A stretch of 64,000 bases of DNA from Melitaea cinxia (taxonomy: Eukaryota > Arthropoda > Insecta > Lepidoptera > Nymphalidae): the NCBI RefSeq assembly GCF_905220565.1, contig NC_059400.1:1319501-1383500 (forward strand). The letters run 5' to 3'. The first letter of the stretch is position 1. Each line of letters begins with the position of its first letter. The position numbers were made by a program, and so were the translations under genes. Under the pieces are notes generated by a model. The model did not search any database. It saw only the letters and a list, made by a program, of their open reading frames with translations, and was not told where the DNA came from. Shown one piece after another: positions 25,901 to 35,946 of this stretch.

Positions 25901-26942
25901 ACCCATTCTTACACACACCTCAACTATGTAATTACATACCTAATTCATAAATAAAGTACCTAAGTATTTCGATAATTACCCACAAAAATATAGACATGTA
26001 TTAAGTCACAAAGAGTATCCAAGTCAAAATAATAAAACATAATAATAAGTAGTTTACGAAATTCAATAATAGTAAGCCGAGTCACAGCAATACGATGCAG
26101 AACAAATTCAATAAAACAAGCCAAATTTAGAAAAATAGCACTATGCGCTATATGTATTCGTAGTCAATCACAAACGAAAGATGCGAATACTAAAATATCG
26201 TCAACAATTAATAGCTGCATAGCCGGCGCACGCACACTAACAACACGACAGTCACACATAGAAAAAACGGAGCGGAGACGGCGCGGGGCGCGGTAGCGGC
26301 ATGCAGCGCGACAGAAACATTTTATTCAAATACCTATTTTTGAAAAGTCTCTTCGGTACCCTTTCCTCTTAACTCCTAAGGATTGTAACCAGTGGCGTAG
26401 CGTGTTTGTCGGCCGCTCGGGGCGGAAGAAAATTTTGGCGTCCTTTTACGTAGGTTTTCAATTTAATGTATACTATACATTACATACATTATTATGGAGA
26501 AGTTTTCGGCAAGAACAGTCATCATTATTTTGCATTGTACAGGTTACATCTATCATAATTCATCGCCTTAGTTCGTCTATTGCAGACGATTTAGACAGTG
26601 TTAGACAGACACTGTATCGCCTAGGACGCTCTGCAGGAAAACGCAGAGTTGCCTAAGCTCTGCGCCACCCTCTCGACCTCACTGGTTAGGCCCACAGGAA
26701 CGACGAGTCGATACATGTGGAACCAGTTAGTCTGCAGGAGTCTTTCGCAATTTAGAGCTATACCACGAATGCTTGACGAAGACCCCATTCCGGGTTTCAA
26801 ATGAAATTTTTCTTCTCCAGGACCCTGATGGTTTTGAGCCAGGTTTATCCCTCGGTCGCCTTTTACGACCCCCATGGGAAGAAAAGGGTTGGTGCAATTC
26901 TATTCGCCTGATACCACACGGCATGGTTATATCTATATATCT

Positions 26943-26982
<40 letters not shown>

Positions 26983-29900
26983 CAGCAGCCTTTCGCAGTC
27001 CACTACTGGACATAGGCCTCCACAAGTTCACGCCAAAAATGGCGTGAATTCATGTGTTTTGCCCATAGTCACCACGCTGGGCAGGCGGATTGGTCACCGC
27101 AGGGATGGCTTTGTCGCACCGAAAACGCTGTTGCCTGCTGTCTTCGGCCTGTATATTTGAAAGCCAGCAGTTGGATGGTTATCTCGCCATCGGTCGGCTT
27201 TATAAGTTCCAAGGTGGTCGTGGAACTGTGTTATCCCTTAGTCGCCTCTTACGACACCCACGGGAAGAGAGTGGGTGGCTTCTTATAATAATCGCTTTTT
27301 ACTAAATGCATATGGATGGATACAATACACGGTACATATACCAAAATATCATTTTTTACAATTTTTGTCTGTCTGTCTGTTTGTTCCGGCTAATCTCTGA
27401 AACGGCTGGACCGATTTTGACGGACTTTCACTGGCAGATAGCTGATGTAATAAGGAGTAACTTAGGCTACTTTTATTTTAGACATTTAATTTTATAACTG
27501 TGAACAAAACAAAAACTTTTTTTTTGAATTCCACGCGGGTATAATCGCGGGCACAGCTGGTTAAAAAAAATAACTCTTCTCGGACGCATAGGCCAATCGA
27601 GTGGAAGAGAGATAGATGCGGCGCAAGCGTGCAATGAGCGTAACGCTAAAATAAGTCATCCTTTTTCGTGCATGCCACCGGCGTTCATCGATTTATTAGA
27701 CGTTGTCATATCAAAAAATATTTTAGGTGATATACCGGCTTTTTACACGGCGCGCCTATGCCGTAACGACTTCGCGGAGCACTATTTTCAGAGTAAAAAA
27801 AAAAAGATAAATAGAGTTCCGGGAGGCGAAATATTTTTATTGGAAATTTCTTCCTCTTTCAGGATCTTTTTGAAAATTCCTTAAATATCATTATTTTAGG
27901 AATTATTAACGAAAAACTAAATACCTTTTATAGACAGAAGAATATAATCAGAATATACGCTACGCTACTGGTTGTAACTATAGAACATGTGTATCATCCA
28001 AATAGCTTTTACGTAAATATCACAACTGAATTGAATATTTATCAGTGTATCTTCCAATTCTGTAGTATTTTATTTTATATACAACTAGGTCGGCAAGCAA
28101 GCGTACGGCTCACCGAATGGTAAGCGATTACCGTATCTTTCAGACAGCAAAGATTTAAATCGATTTAAATCTTTGACAGACAGACGTCTGCAACACCAGA
28201 AGCATCGCGAGCGCGTTGCCGACAATATACCCAATGCCCGCCCCCAGGAGCTCTGGTTACCTTACATTACAAGTACTTCCCCAGTCGGTCTGCTCTAGAT
28301 TTTCAGCAGAACACTTCCTGCTGTGCCCTACCTCAGTTGCCTCAGGGCTTAGAATAAAACGTCATTAATTTTCAATATTTATTTTTAAAACAGTCGTGTA
28401 TTTATATCTAAAAATATTATCATAAATTTGACATTATTTGATATCTGTCCCATGACAATTATTTTATGTATTTTGGCGTACATTCAGCGCGTAGCTCAAG
28501 CGTATATTAAAAGAACAATTCGAAACCGCCAAGGACTTCCGTCAATTCGTATAGCTGCGTTTAATCTTTAAAAAATAGTTTATCAATACTTAGGAAAATA
28601 TTATACAGAATTTTACTAGATGTTCTCTATTCAAAAGAGAAAATACCTACATTTGAGAGGGCGTAATAGGTATATCTTAAATGTATCGATTGAAGCTTTT
28701 TTTATTCCTAAAATTGGCGCGAACTTGAGGGGGATATGTCCATCAGTGGACTGTGACAGGCTGAAATGAGTGTATTTAAGCTTTATTTTTGAGGATGTGA
28801 TACAGAAATTCCCTTCAATATGGTTGGCCCGTCTTTTTAGTGAATAGTCAGCGAAACTACTCATTTATGTAGTTACGTTTACATATTCACAGTCGCATGC
28901 CAAGGACGTTTAGTTGAAGTGCTAATACAGACGAGACAAATCGTAAGTGTTGCCACACAATACTAAATATAACTATTAAATGTGTCATAAAGTTTCAAAC
29001 GAGTATTAAAAGTGACTTATGATCTATGTTACAATCTCATGTACACGTATTTATAACTAGACAAAAATGAGAATTAATTCAGTGTTTCTATTAAGAGATC
29101 TGTTGAATCGGTTGACTTTATTCGTTACAGATGTAAAAAACATACTGATTCTATAAATTCTGATACAGATTATGCATTTCGTCTCTAAAATACCTGTCAG
29201 TTTTTATTTCTAATATTCGAGAGATGTTTAAAAAAAAAATCTGTCGATTCTTATTTAAACTCCACCTATTTAACCCCTTCCAAACCAAGTCTGTAGTATG
29301 TTAGAATGTAGATGCATTTATGATAACTTTAAGTTGGTGCCAATTAAAAAAAAATTGCCTGTTACAAACGATTTTACTTTCAAATCATCACTTCAGCCTA
29401 TCGCAGTCCACTGCTGGACATAGGCATCCACAAGTTCGCGCCAAAAATGGCGTGAACTCATGTGTGTTGGCCCATAGTCACCACGCTGGGCAGGCGGGTT
29501 GGTGACCGCAGGGCTGGCTTTTTCGCACCGAAGACGCTGTTGCCTGTCTTCGACCTGTGTATTTTAAAGGCAGCCGTTGGATGGTTATCCCGCCATCGGT
29601 CGGCTTTTTAACTTCCAAGGTAGTAGTGGAACTGCGTTATCCCTTAGTCGCCTCTTACGACAACCACGGGAAGAGAGGGGTGGCTATATTCTTTACTACA
29701 CATCTTACTCATTTAAGTAGCTTTTACTTTCAAATGTAAAAGGAAATCAAATGTGGAAGAATATAGTTTATTAGTTTTGAAAATAATTTCCAGATGAATT
29801 TTGGCTTCTGCTTAAATAACTATTAAATTTCTGTTTTAAAGCCGAGTCCTCGCAGGAAGCGCGCTGTGTTCCTGTTAGATAAATAATTGGTCGGATGACG

Positions 29901-32900
29901 CAATTAACAGATGAGTCAACCGCCATAGCACCTAGGACACAATGTGGTTGGCGTGTACCGCAAAAATACACTATTAGAAATTAATTCACGTTTGACGCAC
30001 GTCGTACTTTTAAATGTCCATTAAATGTAGATGATAATGTGTCTTTATTTATCCGTGGTGAGTGAGATAGACAGATTTTTGAAGGCCTAGCTTATTTCTT
30101 ACTAGCTGTGCCCGCGGTTTCACACGCATTATTTCGAGGAAAAAGATATAGCCTATAGCCTCCCTCGGTAAATAGGCTATCCAACACAAAAATAATTTTT
30201 CAATTCGAACCAGTGGTTCCTGAGATTAGCGTGCTTAAATAAAAAATAAAAAACTTTTTGAGCTTTATAACATTATATGGGTTGTCTGGAAGAAATGGCT
30301 AATTAGCCATAAGTCCGCCCATTGTACTTCACTGTCTGTAACTATATTTATGCTTTGTTTGTAATATATTTGTGGTGTACAATAAAGTATAAAATAAAAT
30401 AAATAAATAATTATATGCACTTAAAATGCAATTATGTGTATTGAAGTGTATAAAAATATACATACAAAAAAATTAAAACTAATTAACACATTATAGTATG
30501 TTTATACGATGACGATGTCGTCGAGTGAATGGGTGCAGTGTCCACTAAGTAGATAACGAGTGTCCTACTTTCTAACTTCCTTCCTATGGCGAGCGCGACT
30601 TGCGCCTAGAAAATAACCATACTTGAAAAATCGCACAACAAGATAGTACCAAAATCTCGCTTTATTCATTCTTACTTTCCTCAAATAAATTTGATGAAAT
30701 CGTATTATATTTACATAATTGCTATACGTATTTACATAGTTATTTAGAAAGGTTTTTTTTTTTCGTTATTATTATGTAAATAAATATGAAATTAAATAAT
30801 TAATTTTATTTTATTATTCGAGTTCTGTACGATACTGGATTATTTAAGGAATAAATTTAATTGATATTTCCTATTAAGGTAATGCCAACGTCCAGACAGT
30901 GAAAAAAATTCACACAAGAAAGAATTTTTAGACGATTCTGTCTGGATATGTTTCTAACTCTTTTTAAACTAGGTATATGATTTTATTGATTAATTTAGAT
31001 TTTACAGGTCACAAGATAACTCTGTACATAATCTAAGGAGATCGGAGGTGTTTTAGACTACAGCAAATTAAGGGGAAATGTCTGTTTGTTATTAGTTTCT
31101 TAAAAAAAACTAGCAGATATCTCGTGCACTTTTGGTACGAAATATAGAAATGAAAAAGCAACTACAAATGTCTAATCTTGTAAGCAAACAATAACTTACA
31201 AGACTATAATTTTACAAGTAAACCCCCAGCGAAAGCCTTGTATAAAATATACCGACGACAATTTCCCCGAACTATTAAATATCTAATTTCGTTTGTAGTG
31301 TTCAAAGTAGCATATAAATCAGGTATGATATGAGAATAAAAAAACAGTTCGTCTGTAAATTTTCGTGGAATTTTGACCCTTATTTGAGATATGATAGATT
31401 TGATTACTGGCCAGTCTCAGACGTCATTCTTTTTTTTTTAATTCCAGAAGGCAAGCATAACAAGGAACTTATTTGTCCAAACTGCATAAAGGCATCGTTG
31501 ACACTTCATTAATATTAAACAAAAAGAATTAACAGTGTTCAATGCACAGATTTAAAGTTATTTTAAGAACCTTCGATAAATACATTAACGAATAATAAAA
31601 TATAATGAGATAAAACTGAAAGTTTACGCGAAAATATCATTGCTATGTTATTTACATAACAAACATGCACGCACACTTACTTCACCTTTGGTACTTCTGT
31701 GATGTGTACTATCTCGTATGTGATGTCTTGACTCATCATTCTTGTTCTTGTTTAAAGTTACATTAGTTACTTATACTAGTATTATAAGTTGAAAAGTTTG
31801 TTTGTTGTCGCTGTCTGTCACTATGTATGCTTAGATCTTTTCTTTTTTTTTTATCGTGTTGTTGATAGAATCAGCATTGCACCCGTGCGAAGTCGGGGCG
31901 TGTCGCTAGTATATCAATAATTGGTCAGTGTCCATTGTATTCCGATAATTTAAAACTGCAAGAAGTTTATACATATTTGTAGTTCCTTATTTTAACACCA
32001 AAAAATAGCTAATTATCACTTAAATTTCAGTAGTAATGTAATCAGTATGTGTGAGTCAGTAAATATAAAATAAAAATGGTCAGTAAATATACATAATTTA
32101 CTCCTAAGATTCTCTTACTACTTGTTAATTGATATACATTTATTTTAGGCCACATTAATCAAATTAACACAAGTTTAACAGCTCTGTCAATTAAAACATA
32201 GCTCATGTTGTTAATAATGACAATGTCATTGACATGGTAAGTTTGGTTAGAAAGAATATATGAAGAAACCGAGTATAATTTACATTTGTGCACGAAATAG
32301 ATACGACTTAACGGCTAAATGTGTTACTGAGAGCTAGTGGATTGCCGATTTTCTTCATTTGTTTTTAAATATTATATTAAAACAGATGTTTGCAATGGTC
32401 TGGGTGTTTGTACTTGTATTGTGTGTGATTCCTGACTACCGACAGAGTAGAAAATCATACAAAGGCCCATTCAGTATGAGGTGTTATTTATTTACTACAA
32501 AAAATACACAGAAAATTAGCAAATTTCTTAAAATTTTTGATTATTTATTTTGTGTTTAACAGTTCATAAGATAGGATAACGTTTGTTAAGTCAGCTAGTA
32601 AAAAATAAACCTTTTGAGTTACTATGACGTTAATATTATGGATGTGGTTTCATATGACCAAAAAATTTACTTAAGACTTGTATTTTTTTTTTCAAAAACT
32701 AAAATTCTGCCTTAAAATACAAACAAAAATTAGATACAATTTTTTATTCTGGCCTGTTGTTAAATTGTTTTACATACTTATTATTTATTGTATGAACGTA
32801 CAATTGATACATATAATTGTGATAGAGCTCACACATAAGTAAATAAAACCTAAATTTAGTGTACAGATAGCGTTTATCAACTGTAAAGTAAATTTGTAAA

Positions 32901-34065
32901 GATTTATGGCTGTGTCTATGTGCATCTTTTTTAAAGTTTATTTACATGTGATAAATAAACATAAAAATACCAATTAGCAAAATGTTAGCTTACAAAAAAC
33001 CTTCAAACAAAAATCAAACAGAACTAATCTAATTCCAAAATATCACAAAAAAAAAACAAAAAAAAAAAAACAACCAATCCTTAAACAGACTAACCAATAT
33101 ATCGTTCCCACCGGGAACTATCAATTTAGTTACATATTCAAGTATCTGTAAAGTAAATAGATGAAGTCAAAAATATTTCACTATTTTTTTTTTAAATATC
33201 TGTAGTTTAAAAATTTAATAATAAAACTGGAGTTAAAAACTATTATAAGCCGAACTTTTTTTTAATTCTTCTTACACAACACTTTTTAAATTAAGAAATA
33301 TATCCATATCTACATAAACATAAATTAAATTTATATTTACTCTGTTGTTTTCTCTTTATTGACACAAATATTCAATACCATAGGAAAATGAAAAAATTCT
33401 ATTTTTCTTATCAGTACGCTAACCTCAACTCCACCTCAGTTAATGAACTGTATCTAGGTACATATATTATATACTTTCATGATAAATAAACATTAAAATG
33501 TGTTTATTCTCTGAAATTTTAAAATTTGACTACTGTTTAATACTTTTTAAAACAACTCTTATCTTCATTCATTAAAAAAAAAATGTTAATTAACAAACTG
33601 AGGATAATTTAATCAATTATTTATTTATAGTAACTAAAATATTATTAAAATACTTAGTTAAAAAAAAGTTTTAATGCATACACTATGTAAGAGGACAAAA
33701 ATAAATATTTTAAAACTGTGATATAAATACATAATAATCTTATCTGTGTTAAGATGATCACCATCACACAACTCTTTCAACAATGTTATCAATGCCCAGC
33801 AAGAGCAAACACTTTTACTTTTTACTTGATCTGCTACATACAAACACTTCCACAACCATACATATCATTCATACAACTTATTCCCATTCACACACGTAAG
33901 AGCTTAGCATTCGTTCAGTGACTTAATATGCTGTCTGATCACATTGCAATGGTGAAATCAGTAAAAACACGCAGCAACAGAAATTCTGATATGTTCGTAA
34001 TCAAGATAACTAAGCTTAGTTTTAGTAGTAAATATATTTAGCATATAACTTACCGATTTCGGCAT
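10785..34065 (-). CDS. Moe: Moesin (ezrin-radixin-moesin family), 5' part of gene, partial
   Basis: ERM proteins link the plasma membrane to cortical actin through an N-terminal FERM domain and a C-terminal actin-binding tail. Seen: an exon at 10785-10964 encoding the opening of the FERM F1 lobe (MNVRVTTMDAELEF..., then ...GLREVWFFGLQYTD...), which I recognise from insect and vertebrate moesins. It is joined in phase 0 either to 34054-34065 (MPKS) or to 21154-21174 (MVAGGKQ). Donor and acceptor dinucleotides are intact at all three exons. The remaining FERM exons, the coiled coil and the actin-binding C-terminus were not found in 1-10784, so the gene almost certainly runs off the left edge. 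The intron behind the distal start is about 23,089 bp and loaded with transposons. The gene is divergent from ZDHHC6, with 2.4 kb between the two start codons. Merlin is excluded by the close match to the moesin N-terminus. Confidence 0.93.
11392..11560 (+). pseudogene. LINE reverse transcriptase C-terminal fragment (RTE-like)
   Basis: Translation gives GRKKPSNQVDRQ-like and, in a shifted frame, GRPPTRWTDKVKNIAGSRW, then IQRAQDRAEWGTLGEAYVQQW. This is the familiar end of lepidopteran RTE-type ORF2. It is followed by a GGAT microsatellite (11548-11570). Only about 50 codons remain; it sits in the moesin intron. Confidence 0.65.
11570..15300. other. Moesin intron, mostly unique AT-rich sequence
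   Basis: Apart from the short repeat at 12084 I see no element. The 112-codon frame at 12680-13018 starts at TTG, has no recognisable family and looks like chance. Confidence 0.5.
12084..12135 (+). repeat. Short repeat shared with ZDHHC6 intron 4
   Basis: CAGATGATTTCGCCAATGTC continues as ACGTAAAACGATAATACACGAAGGAG. The inverse of 40280-40330 matches it at 24 of 25 in the first block and well after. A remnant of an unidentified family. Confidence 0.55.
15305..15645 (-). mobile_element. tRNA-derived SINE, Metulj-like
   Basis: Read on the minus strand it opens with a tRNA-like head: A box TTGGCGCAACGG near 15640 and B box GGTTCGATCCC near 15575. It continues through a body containing CCTCGGAGAGCACG and CTACATGGGGAAAGAGG and ends in CCCAGCAGTGGGATATTACAGG. 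The layout and tail agree with SINEs known in butterflies. Length about 340 bp, apparently full-length. Confidence 0.82.
16873..17016 (-). repeat. Family B fragment with a 13-G run
   Basis: Begins at ACTCCTGG, has 13 consecutive G at 16885-16897, continues with GTGCTTGCGATGCTTCTGG and ends at CTGACGTAATTGTATAAAAAA. Confidence 0.75.
17810..19134 (-). mobile_element. pogo-like (Tc1/mariner superfamily) element, degenerate, internally deleted
   Basis: Terminal inverted repeats: the left end reads GGGGAGACTGGGTACGG and the right end, on the other strand, GGGTAGACTGGGTACGG, each flanked by TA (17808-17809 and 19135-19136), the target duplication of this superfamily. Minus-strand translation around 18300-18650 contains AYDEVKRGTSIRRAAEMHNI, then broken frames with GYAAHNKVFSKE, KKEVRKLAFELTNKYNI and NRPATWDENEMA. 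This is the layout of the psq-type helix-turn-helix and following DNA-binding part of pogo transposases. Several stops interrupt it and no DDE catalytic part was seen. The TIR core is repeated internally at 18728-18769 as two copies of TGTCACAACCGTACCCA. Confidence 0.82.
19140..21150. other. Moesin intron, AT-rich, no recognised element
   Basis: No repeat family of the window, no coding similarity and no microsatellite seen. This is the stretch just downstream of the alternative first exon. Confidence 0.5.
21154..21174 (-). CDS. Moe: Moesin alternative first coding exon (MVAGGKQ)
   Basis: ATG GTT GCC GGC GGC AAA CAG is followed by a donor CAG|GTACAT. The ATG context (GCAAAATGG) is good. The phase is 0, so splicing to 10964 gives MVAGGKQMNVRVTT without a frame change. 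Directly upstream on the minus strand is a short CpG-rich stretch (about 21250-21365) with an initiator and a DPE. Together these indicate an internal promoter giving a moesin isoform with a different N-terminus and bypassing about 13 kb of the intron. The exon is inferred from sequence signals only. Confidence 0.68.
21281..21314 (-). promoter_or_regulatory. Moe: Internal moesin core promoter: initiator plus DPE
   Basis: On the minus strand the arthropod initiator TCAGTT lies at 21314-21309, with the A taken as +1 at 21312. Counting from it, positions +28 to +32 (21285-21281) read AGACG, an exact match to the downstream promoter element RGWYV at its fixed distance. The predicted 5'UTR to the MVAGGKQ ATG is about 137 nt. 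The flanking 100 bp are rich in CpG within an AT-rich intron. No TATA box was noticed. Confidence 0.55.
23123..24536 (-). mobile_element. hAT-type element with transposase remnant, 8-bp target duplication
   Basis: AGTGGCAC at 23115-23122 is repeated exactly at 24537-24544. The ends are CACTGGCGTAGC and, inverted, CAGGGCGTAACTAC. The minus strand holds a broken transposase: an early region around 23820-24110, and near 23250-23450 LRKINSLASSFPEV and KLIKNYLRISMEQEQL, which resemble the C-terminal dimerisation segment of hAT transposases (IKNYLRSTM.QERL type). Stops interrupt the frame throughout. The element interrupts a sequence with LINE-like coding on its right side. Confidence 0.8.
24578..24766 (+). 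pseudogene. LINE reverse transcriptase C-terminal fragment
   Basis: One frame reads FNPVVPAYLKRRFKFLSDSN, then RSLRSEESLLLEFPSHSS and FFYTKSFTVQACRLRNSID. This is the ending common to Jockey- or CR1-like LINE proteins. The hAT element just to its left (ending 24536) probably split this LINE. Confidence 0.6.
24785..25352 (+). repeat. 'ACCGACTTC' repeat family, copy with two body units
   Basis: Begins TTTTTAACCGACTTCC and ends GGAAGTCGGTTAAAAA, an inverted pair. The interior repeats a block of about 170 bp twice (ATTTACTTGACTATTTTCGTC, then CGTTGTATTATA, ACTGGGTGTACCGATTT, TCGAAAGCTGGTG). Confidence 0.78.
26943..27275 (+). repeat. ATC microsatellite followed by a family C copy
   Basis: About a dozen ATC triplets (26943-26981) lead directly into CAGCAGCCTTTCGCAGTCCA and the family C body. 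Inside a hAT element. Confidence 0.8.
27300..27562 (+). repeat. LINE-type 3' region inside hAT element
   Basis: ACTAAATGCATATGGATGG, TTGTCTGTCTGTCTGTTTG, GAAACGGCTGGACCGATTTT and CACGCGGGTATAATCGCGGGCACAGCTGG are the usual 3' blocks of RTE-like repeats. The first blocks recur at 61025-61145. Confidence 0.62.
28084..28340 (+). repeat. Family B copy with palindromic insert
   Basis: Typical blocks from CTAGGTCGGCAAGC to CCCTACCTCAGTTGC. About 40 bp between the GATTACCGTA and GTCTGCAACACC blocks are foreign and contain a perfect 28-bp palindrome (28148-28175). Confidence 0.8.
28148..28175. repeat. Perfect 28-bp palindrome
   Basis: CAAAGATTTAAATC followed directly by its reverse complement, with no loop. 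It is flanked by short CAGACAG-type repeats and lies inside a family B copy. Confidence 0.9.
28711..28775 (-). repeat. Terminal piece of family C
   Basis: On the minus strand, CAGCCTGTCACAGTCCACTG, then GACATATCCCCCTCAAGTTCGCGCCAATTTT, matching the family's 5' end. No body follows. Confidence 0.6.
29391..29684 (+). repeat. Family C copy, full body
   Basis: From CTTCAGCCTATCGCAGTCCA through the body to CGGGAAGAGAGGGGTGGC. It lacks the inverted 3' end of the copy at 4338. Confidence 0.82.
30103..30402 (+). repeat. LINE-type 3' ends in tandem
   Basis: CTAGCTGTGCCCGCGGTTTC and ATATAGCCTATAGCCTCCC form the 3' end typical of lepidopteran RTE elements. From 30275, GGTTGTCTGGAAGAAATGGC to GGTGTACAATAAAGTATAAA is the 3' end of another LINE family with its own AATAAA. 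No coding part remains. Confidence 0.62.
30410..34050. other. Moesin intron next to the distal first exon
   Basis: AT-rich with many A and T runs. Only the LINE remnant at 31785-31912 was recognised. Enhancers for the distal promoter may lie here but no motif stands out. Confidence 0.5.
31785..31912 (+). repeat. LINE-type 3' remnant
   Basis: GTTTGTTGTCGCTGTCTGTC and later GCACCCGTGCGAAGTCGGGGC, then CGCTAGTATA: the end blocks of an RTE-like repeat. Confidence 0.5.
34054..34065 (-). CDS. Moe: Moesin distal first coding exon (MPKS)
   Basis: The coding part is ATG CCG AAA TCG, giving MPKS, followed directly by a strong donor GTAAGT (34053-34048). Joining it in phase 0 to the exon at 10964 gives MPKSMNVRVTTMDAE, which matches the usual moesin N-terminus. 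The context upstream of ATG (CAAAA) is favourable. A pyrimidine tract ending in CCAG at about 34091 could be the 3' end of a 5'UTR intron, so the 5'UTR may be split. Confidence 0.88.
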
Positions 34066-34114
34066 TTTTGCGGTTTAGGATCACAATCTGGAAGGAGAAA
34101 CGATCGTATAAGAC

Positions 34115-34119
34115 ACTGA
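34115..34119 (-). promoter_or_regulatory. Moe: Possible initiator of the distal moesin promoter
   Basis: The minus strand reads GTTCAGTGT here, containing TCAGT with the A at 34117, about 52 nt upstream of the MPKS start codon. AGATT at +29 to +33 is DPE-like but is one base late and ends in a disfavoured T. If the first exon is instead split by an intron ending near 34091, the true start site would lie further upstream. Confidence 0.28.
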
Positions 34120-35042
34120 ACACAAAAATTCCAAGTCTAGGAACGCGGTTGACATGACTATATCGTAAGCCGCGTCACATTTATGTAGTAAAATGTATGT
34201 GAGTCGGCTTATATGTGCGCATGAAAACTTTATTTACTGCGGCGTTACTGAATATTCTCAATGTTTTCTCAGAAAATACTAGCACACGACCGACAACTGT
34301 AAATATATCAACCGGCGGAGTTTTATTAGAATTAGCAGGAATAAGAATGTGCCGTCAAGTTAAAGAGTACATTGGTATGGTAAACAATAATTATAATTAC
34401 TGAGCCGACGAAACTTACCCAGTAAAAAGAAGAGTATCACCTAATAATCCACATAAGTAGCACAACACACATGAAGAAAGCACACACCCAAAAGAGCCAC
34501 AAAAATATCGCGATGTGATGTGACAAGTGACTCCGTGACGTGGTATCTTGGGTTACCATGTATCTTATGATTTTAATGTACTATTTACATATTAAAGTAA
34601 TATGGTGTTTTAGTAGAAAAGTATGATTATTTTCAATTTTTGAAAAACATTTAATCATTATTAAAGTACGTAATAAAAGTTTTACAATCAAAATGTTGTG
34701 TTTTCAAAACTATGGGAACTGAACAAACTTCAATAAGGCGACAATATAAATATATGAGCCTGCAACATCCTGCAGCTAGACAAAAACTTTTTTATTCATA
34801 ATTTCATATGTGAAAAGGGTTAGCGGCTCGGCATTTTTCCTACAAACTACTTCAAAGTGAGTTGGCAAAAAAATGAATGGCAAAAATATGAAAATTATAT
34901 ATCAACTTAAGAATAAAATTAAAAATTACTTTAAAAAATATCATTCTCATCATCTCATAAAATTCTTCTAAAAATAAAATGTAAATTGTTACTTAGACCT
35001 ATATTCTTATTCTTTTTGGTATTTCATGAATTTATGTGTTTA

Positions 35043-35358
35043 ACTAGCTGACTCGGCAAACGTTGTATTGCCGCTAAACGCTATTTAAAAATAGGGGTTG
35101 GTGGTAGAAAGGTGAAAATTTAGGGTTGTATGTATTTTTAAACGCCAAATCATAATAAAGTAAAAAATAAATAATTTATCTAAAAATTAAAAAAAAATTG
35201 GGTGGACTACCCTTAACACTTAGGGGGATGAAAAATAGATGTTGTTCGATTCTCAGACCTACCCAATATGCATACAAAATTTCATGAGATTCGGTCAAGC
35301 CGTTTACGAGAAGTTTAACTACAAACACCGCGACACGAGAATTTTATATATTAGATTA
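35043..35358 (+). repeat. 'CCGGCAAACGTTG' family, copy 2
   Basis: CTAGCTGACTCGGCAAACG at the start, then TAAACGCCAAATCATAATA, CCCTTAACACTTAGGGGG, ATTCTCAGACCTACCC, GTCAAGCCGTTTACGAG and CGACACGAGAATTTTATATA. It lies between moesin and ZDHHC6. Confidence 0.7.
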
Positions 35359-35535
35359 TTTATTTTATGCTATGGTTAGTGGTTGTTTTGGTTACAATAT
35401 TTTAGTATATAGTACATAATGTACTACTGCATTAGGTAATAAACCTATAATAAATAAATAAATTCCATAATAAGTTTCTACTATGTATGTACGATTTTAT
35501 TTTTGTGTTACGCACACATTAGGAATTCTAAACAT

Positions 35536-35665
35536 TTTTGAATATCATATCAAAAATTGACCGCTCCAGTGGGGATCGAACCCGCGTCCCCGACTGACCG
35601 TGTTCTAGCCAATTAAGCTATGGAACGATGTACCCGCTAGATCGAAATTTTTGATATGATGATTT
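35536..35665 (-). mobile_element. Second, longer copy of the short tRNA-derived family
   Basis: The minus strand reads CATCGTTCCATAGCTTAATTGG (A box TAGCTTAATTGG), then CACGGTCAGTCGG, GGTTCGATCCCC (B box) and the tail TCAATTTTTGATATGATATT, as in the copy at 2128. The start is flanked by an inverted version of the tail (ATATCAAAAATTTCGATC), so the copy is bounded by an inverted repeat. It lies between moesin and ZDHHC6. Confidence 0.7.
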
Positions 35666-35946
35666 TTATATTCGGTTTAAGTGAACCGTGGCGCTGTACA
35701 TAGTGAGTTCTTTACAGAAACCCGTAACTATCCAAAGTTTCATATTACAATGAAAATCTTGTCTATTACAATGAAATAATTGTAATATGAAACTTACTTA
35801 ATATGAAACTGAAGCATGGTGAAAACATGCAGAGGATGTGGGGATTGTGAGTAAATATTTTGCATGTATTGGAGTAAAACTTATTTCAACATGGATTCCC
35901 GGGAATTTGTCGTTACGTTTTTGCCGAACCGAATGAGATATATCAT

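Larger units (their letters stand above)
21965..26368. mobile_element. TTAA-flanked element, 4.4 kb, with nested insertions
   Basis: The sequence TTAAGAGGAAAGGGTACCG occurs at 21961 and, inverted, ends at 26372, so a 15-bp inverted repeat is flanked by TTAA on both sides, as for piggyBac-type target sites. Inside the left end is a foldback: CGTAGTCGACTGTTTTCTCC near 22000 is perfectly inverted near 22290-22312. A hAT element (23123-24536), LINE coding debris and an ACCGACTTC-family repeat (24785-25352) sit inside. No piggyBac transposase was recognised, so the ends could also belong to two separate related elements. Confidence 0.5.
26390..27970. mobile_element. hAT-type element, near-perfect 8-bp target duplication, with nested repeats
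   Basis: The left end CAGTGGCGTAGCGTG and, inverted, the right end CAGTAGCGTAGCGTA are flanked by ATTGTAAC (26382-26389) and GTTGTAAC (27971-27978), 7 of 8 matching. No transposase was recognised. The interior carries an ATC microsatellite and a family C repeat (26943-27275), a LINE-type tail (27300-27562) and an unclassified stretch 26660-26930 that looks like an older repeat. It starts 18 bp after the right TTAA of the neighbouring element. Confidence 0.72.

Noticed and set aside
34215..34403. Small frame with a signal-peptide-like start (MKTLFTAALLNIL)
   Set aside because: Lies on the opposite strand of the presumed moesin 5' region, is only about 60 codons and resembles no protein I know.
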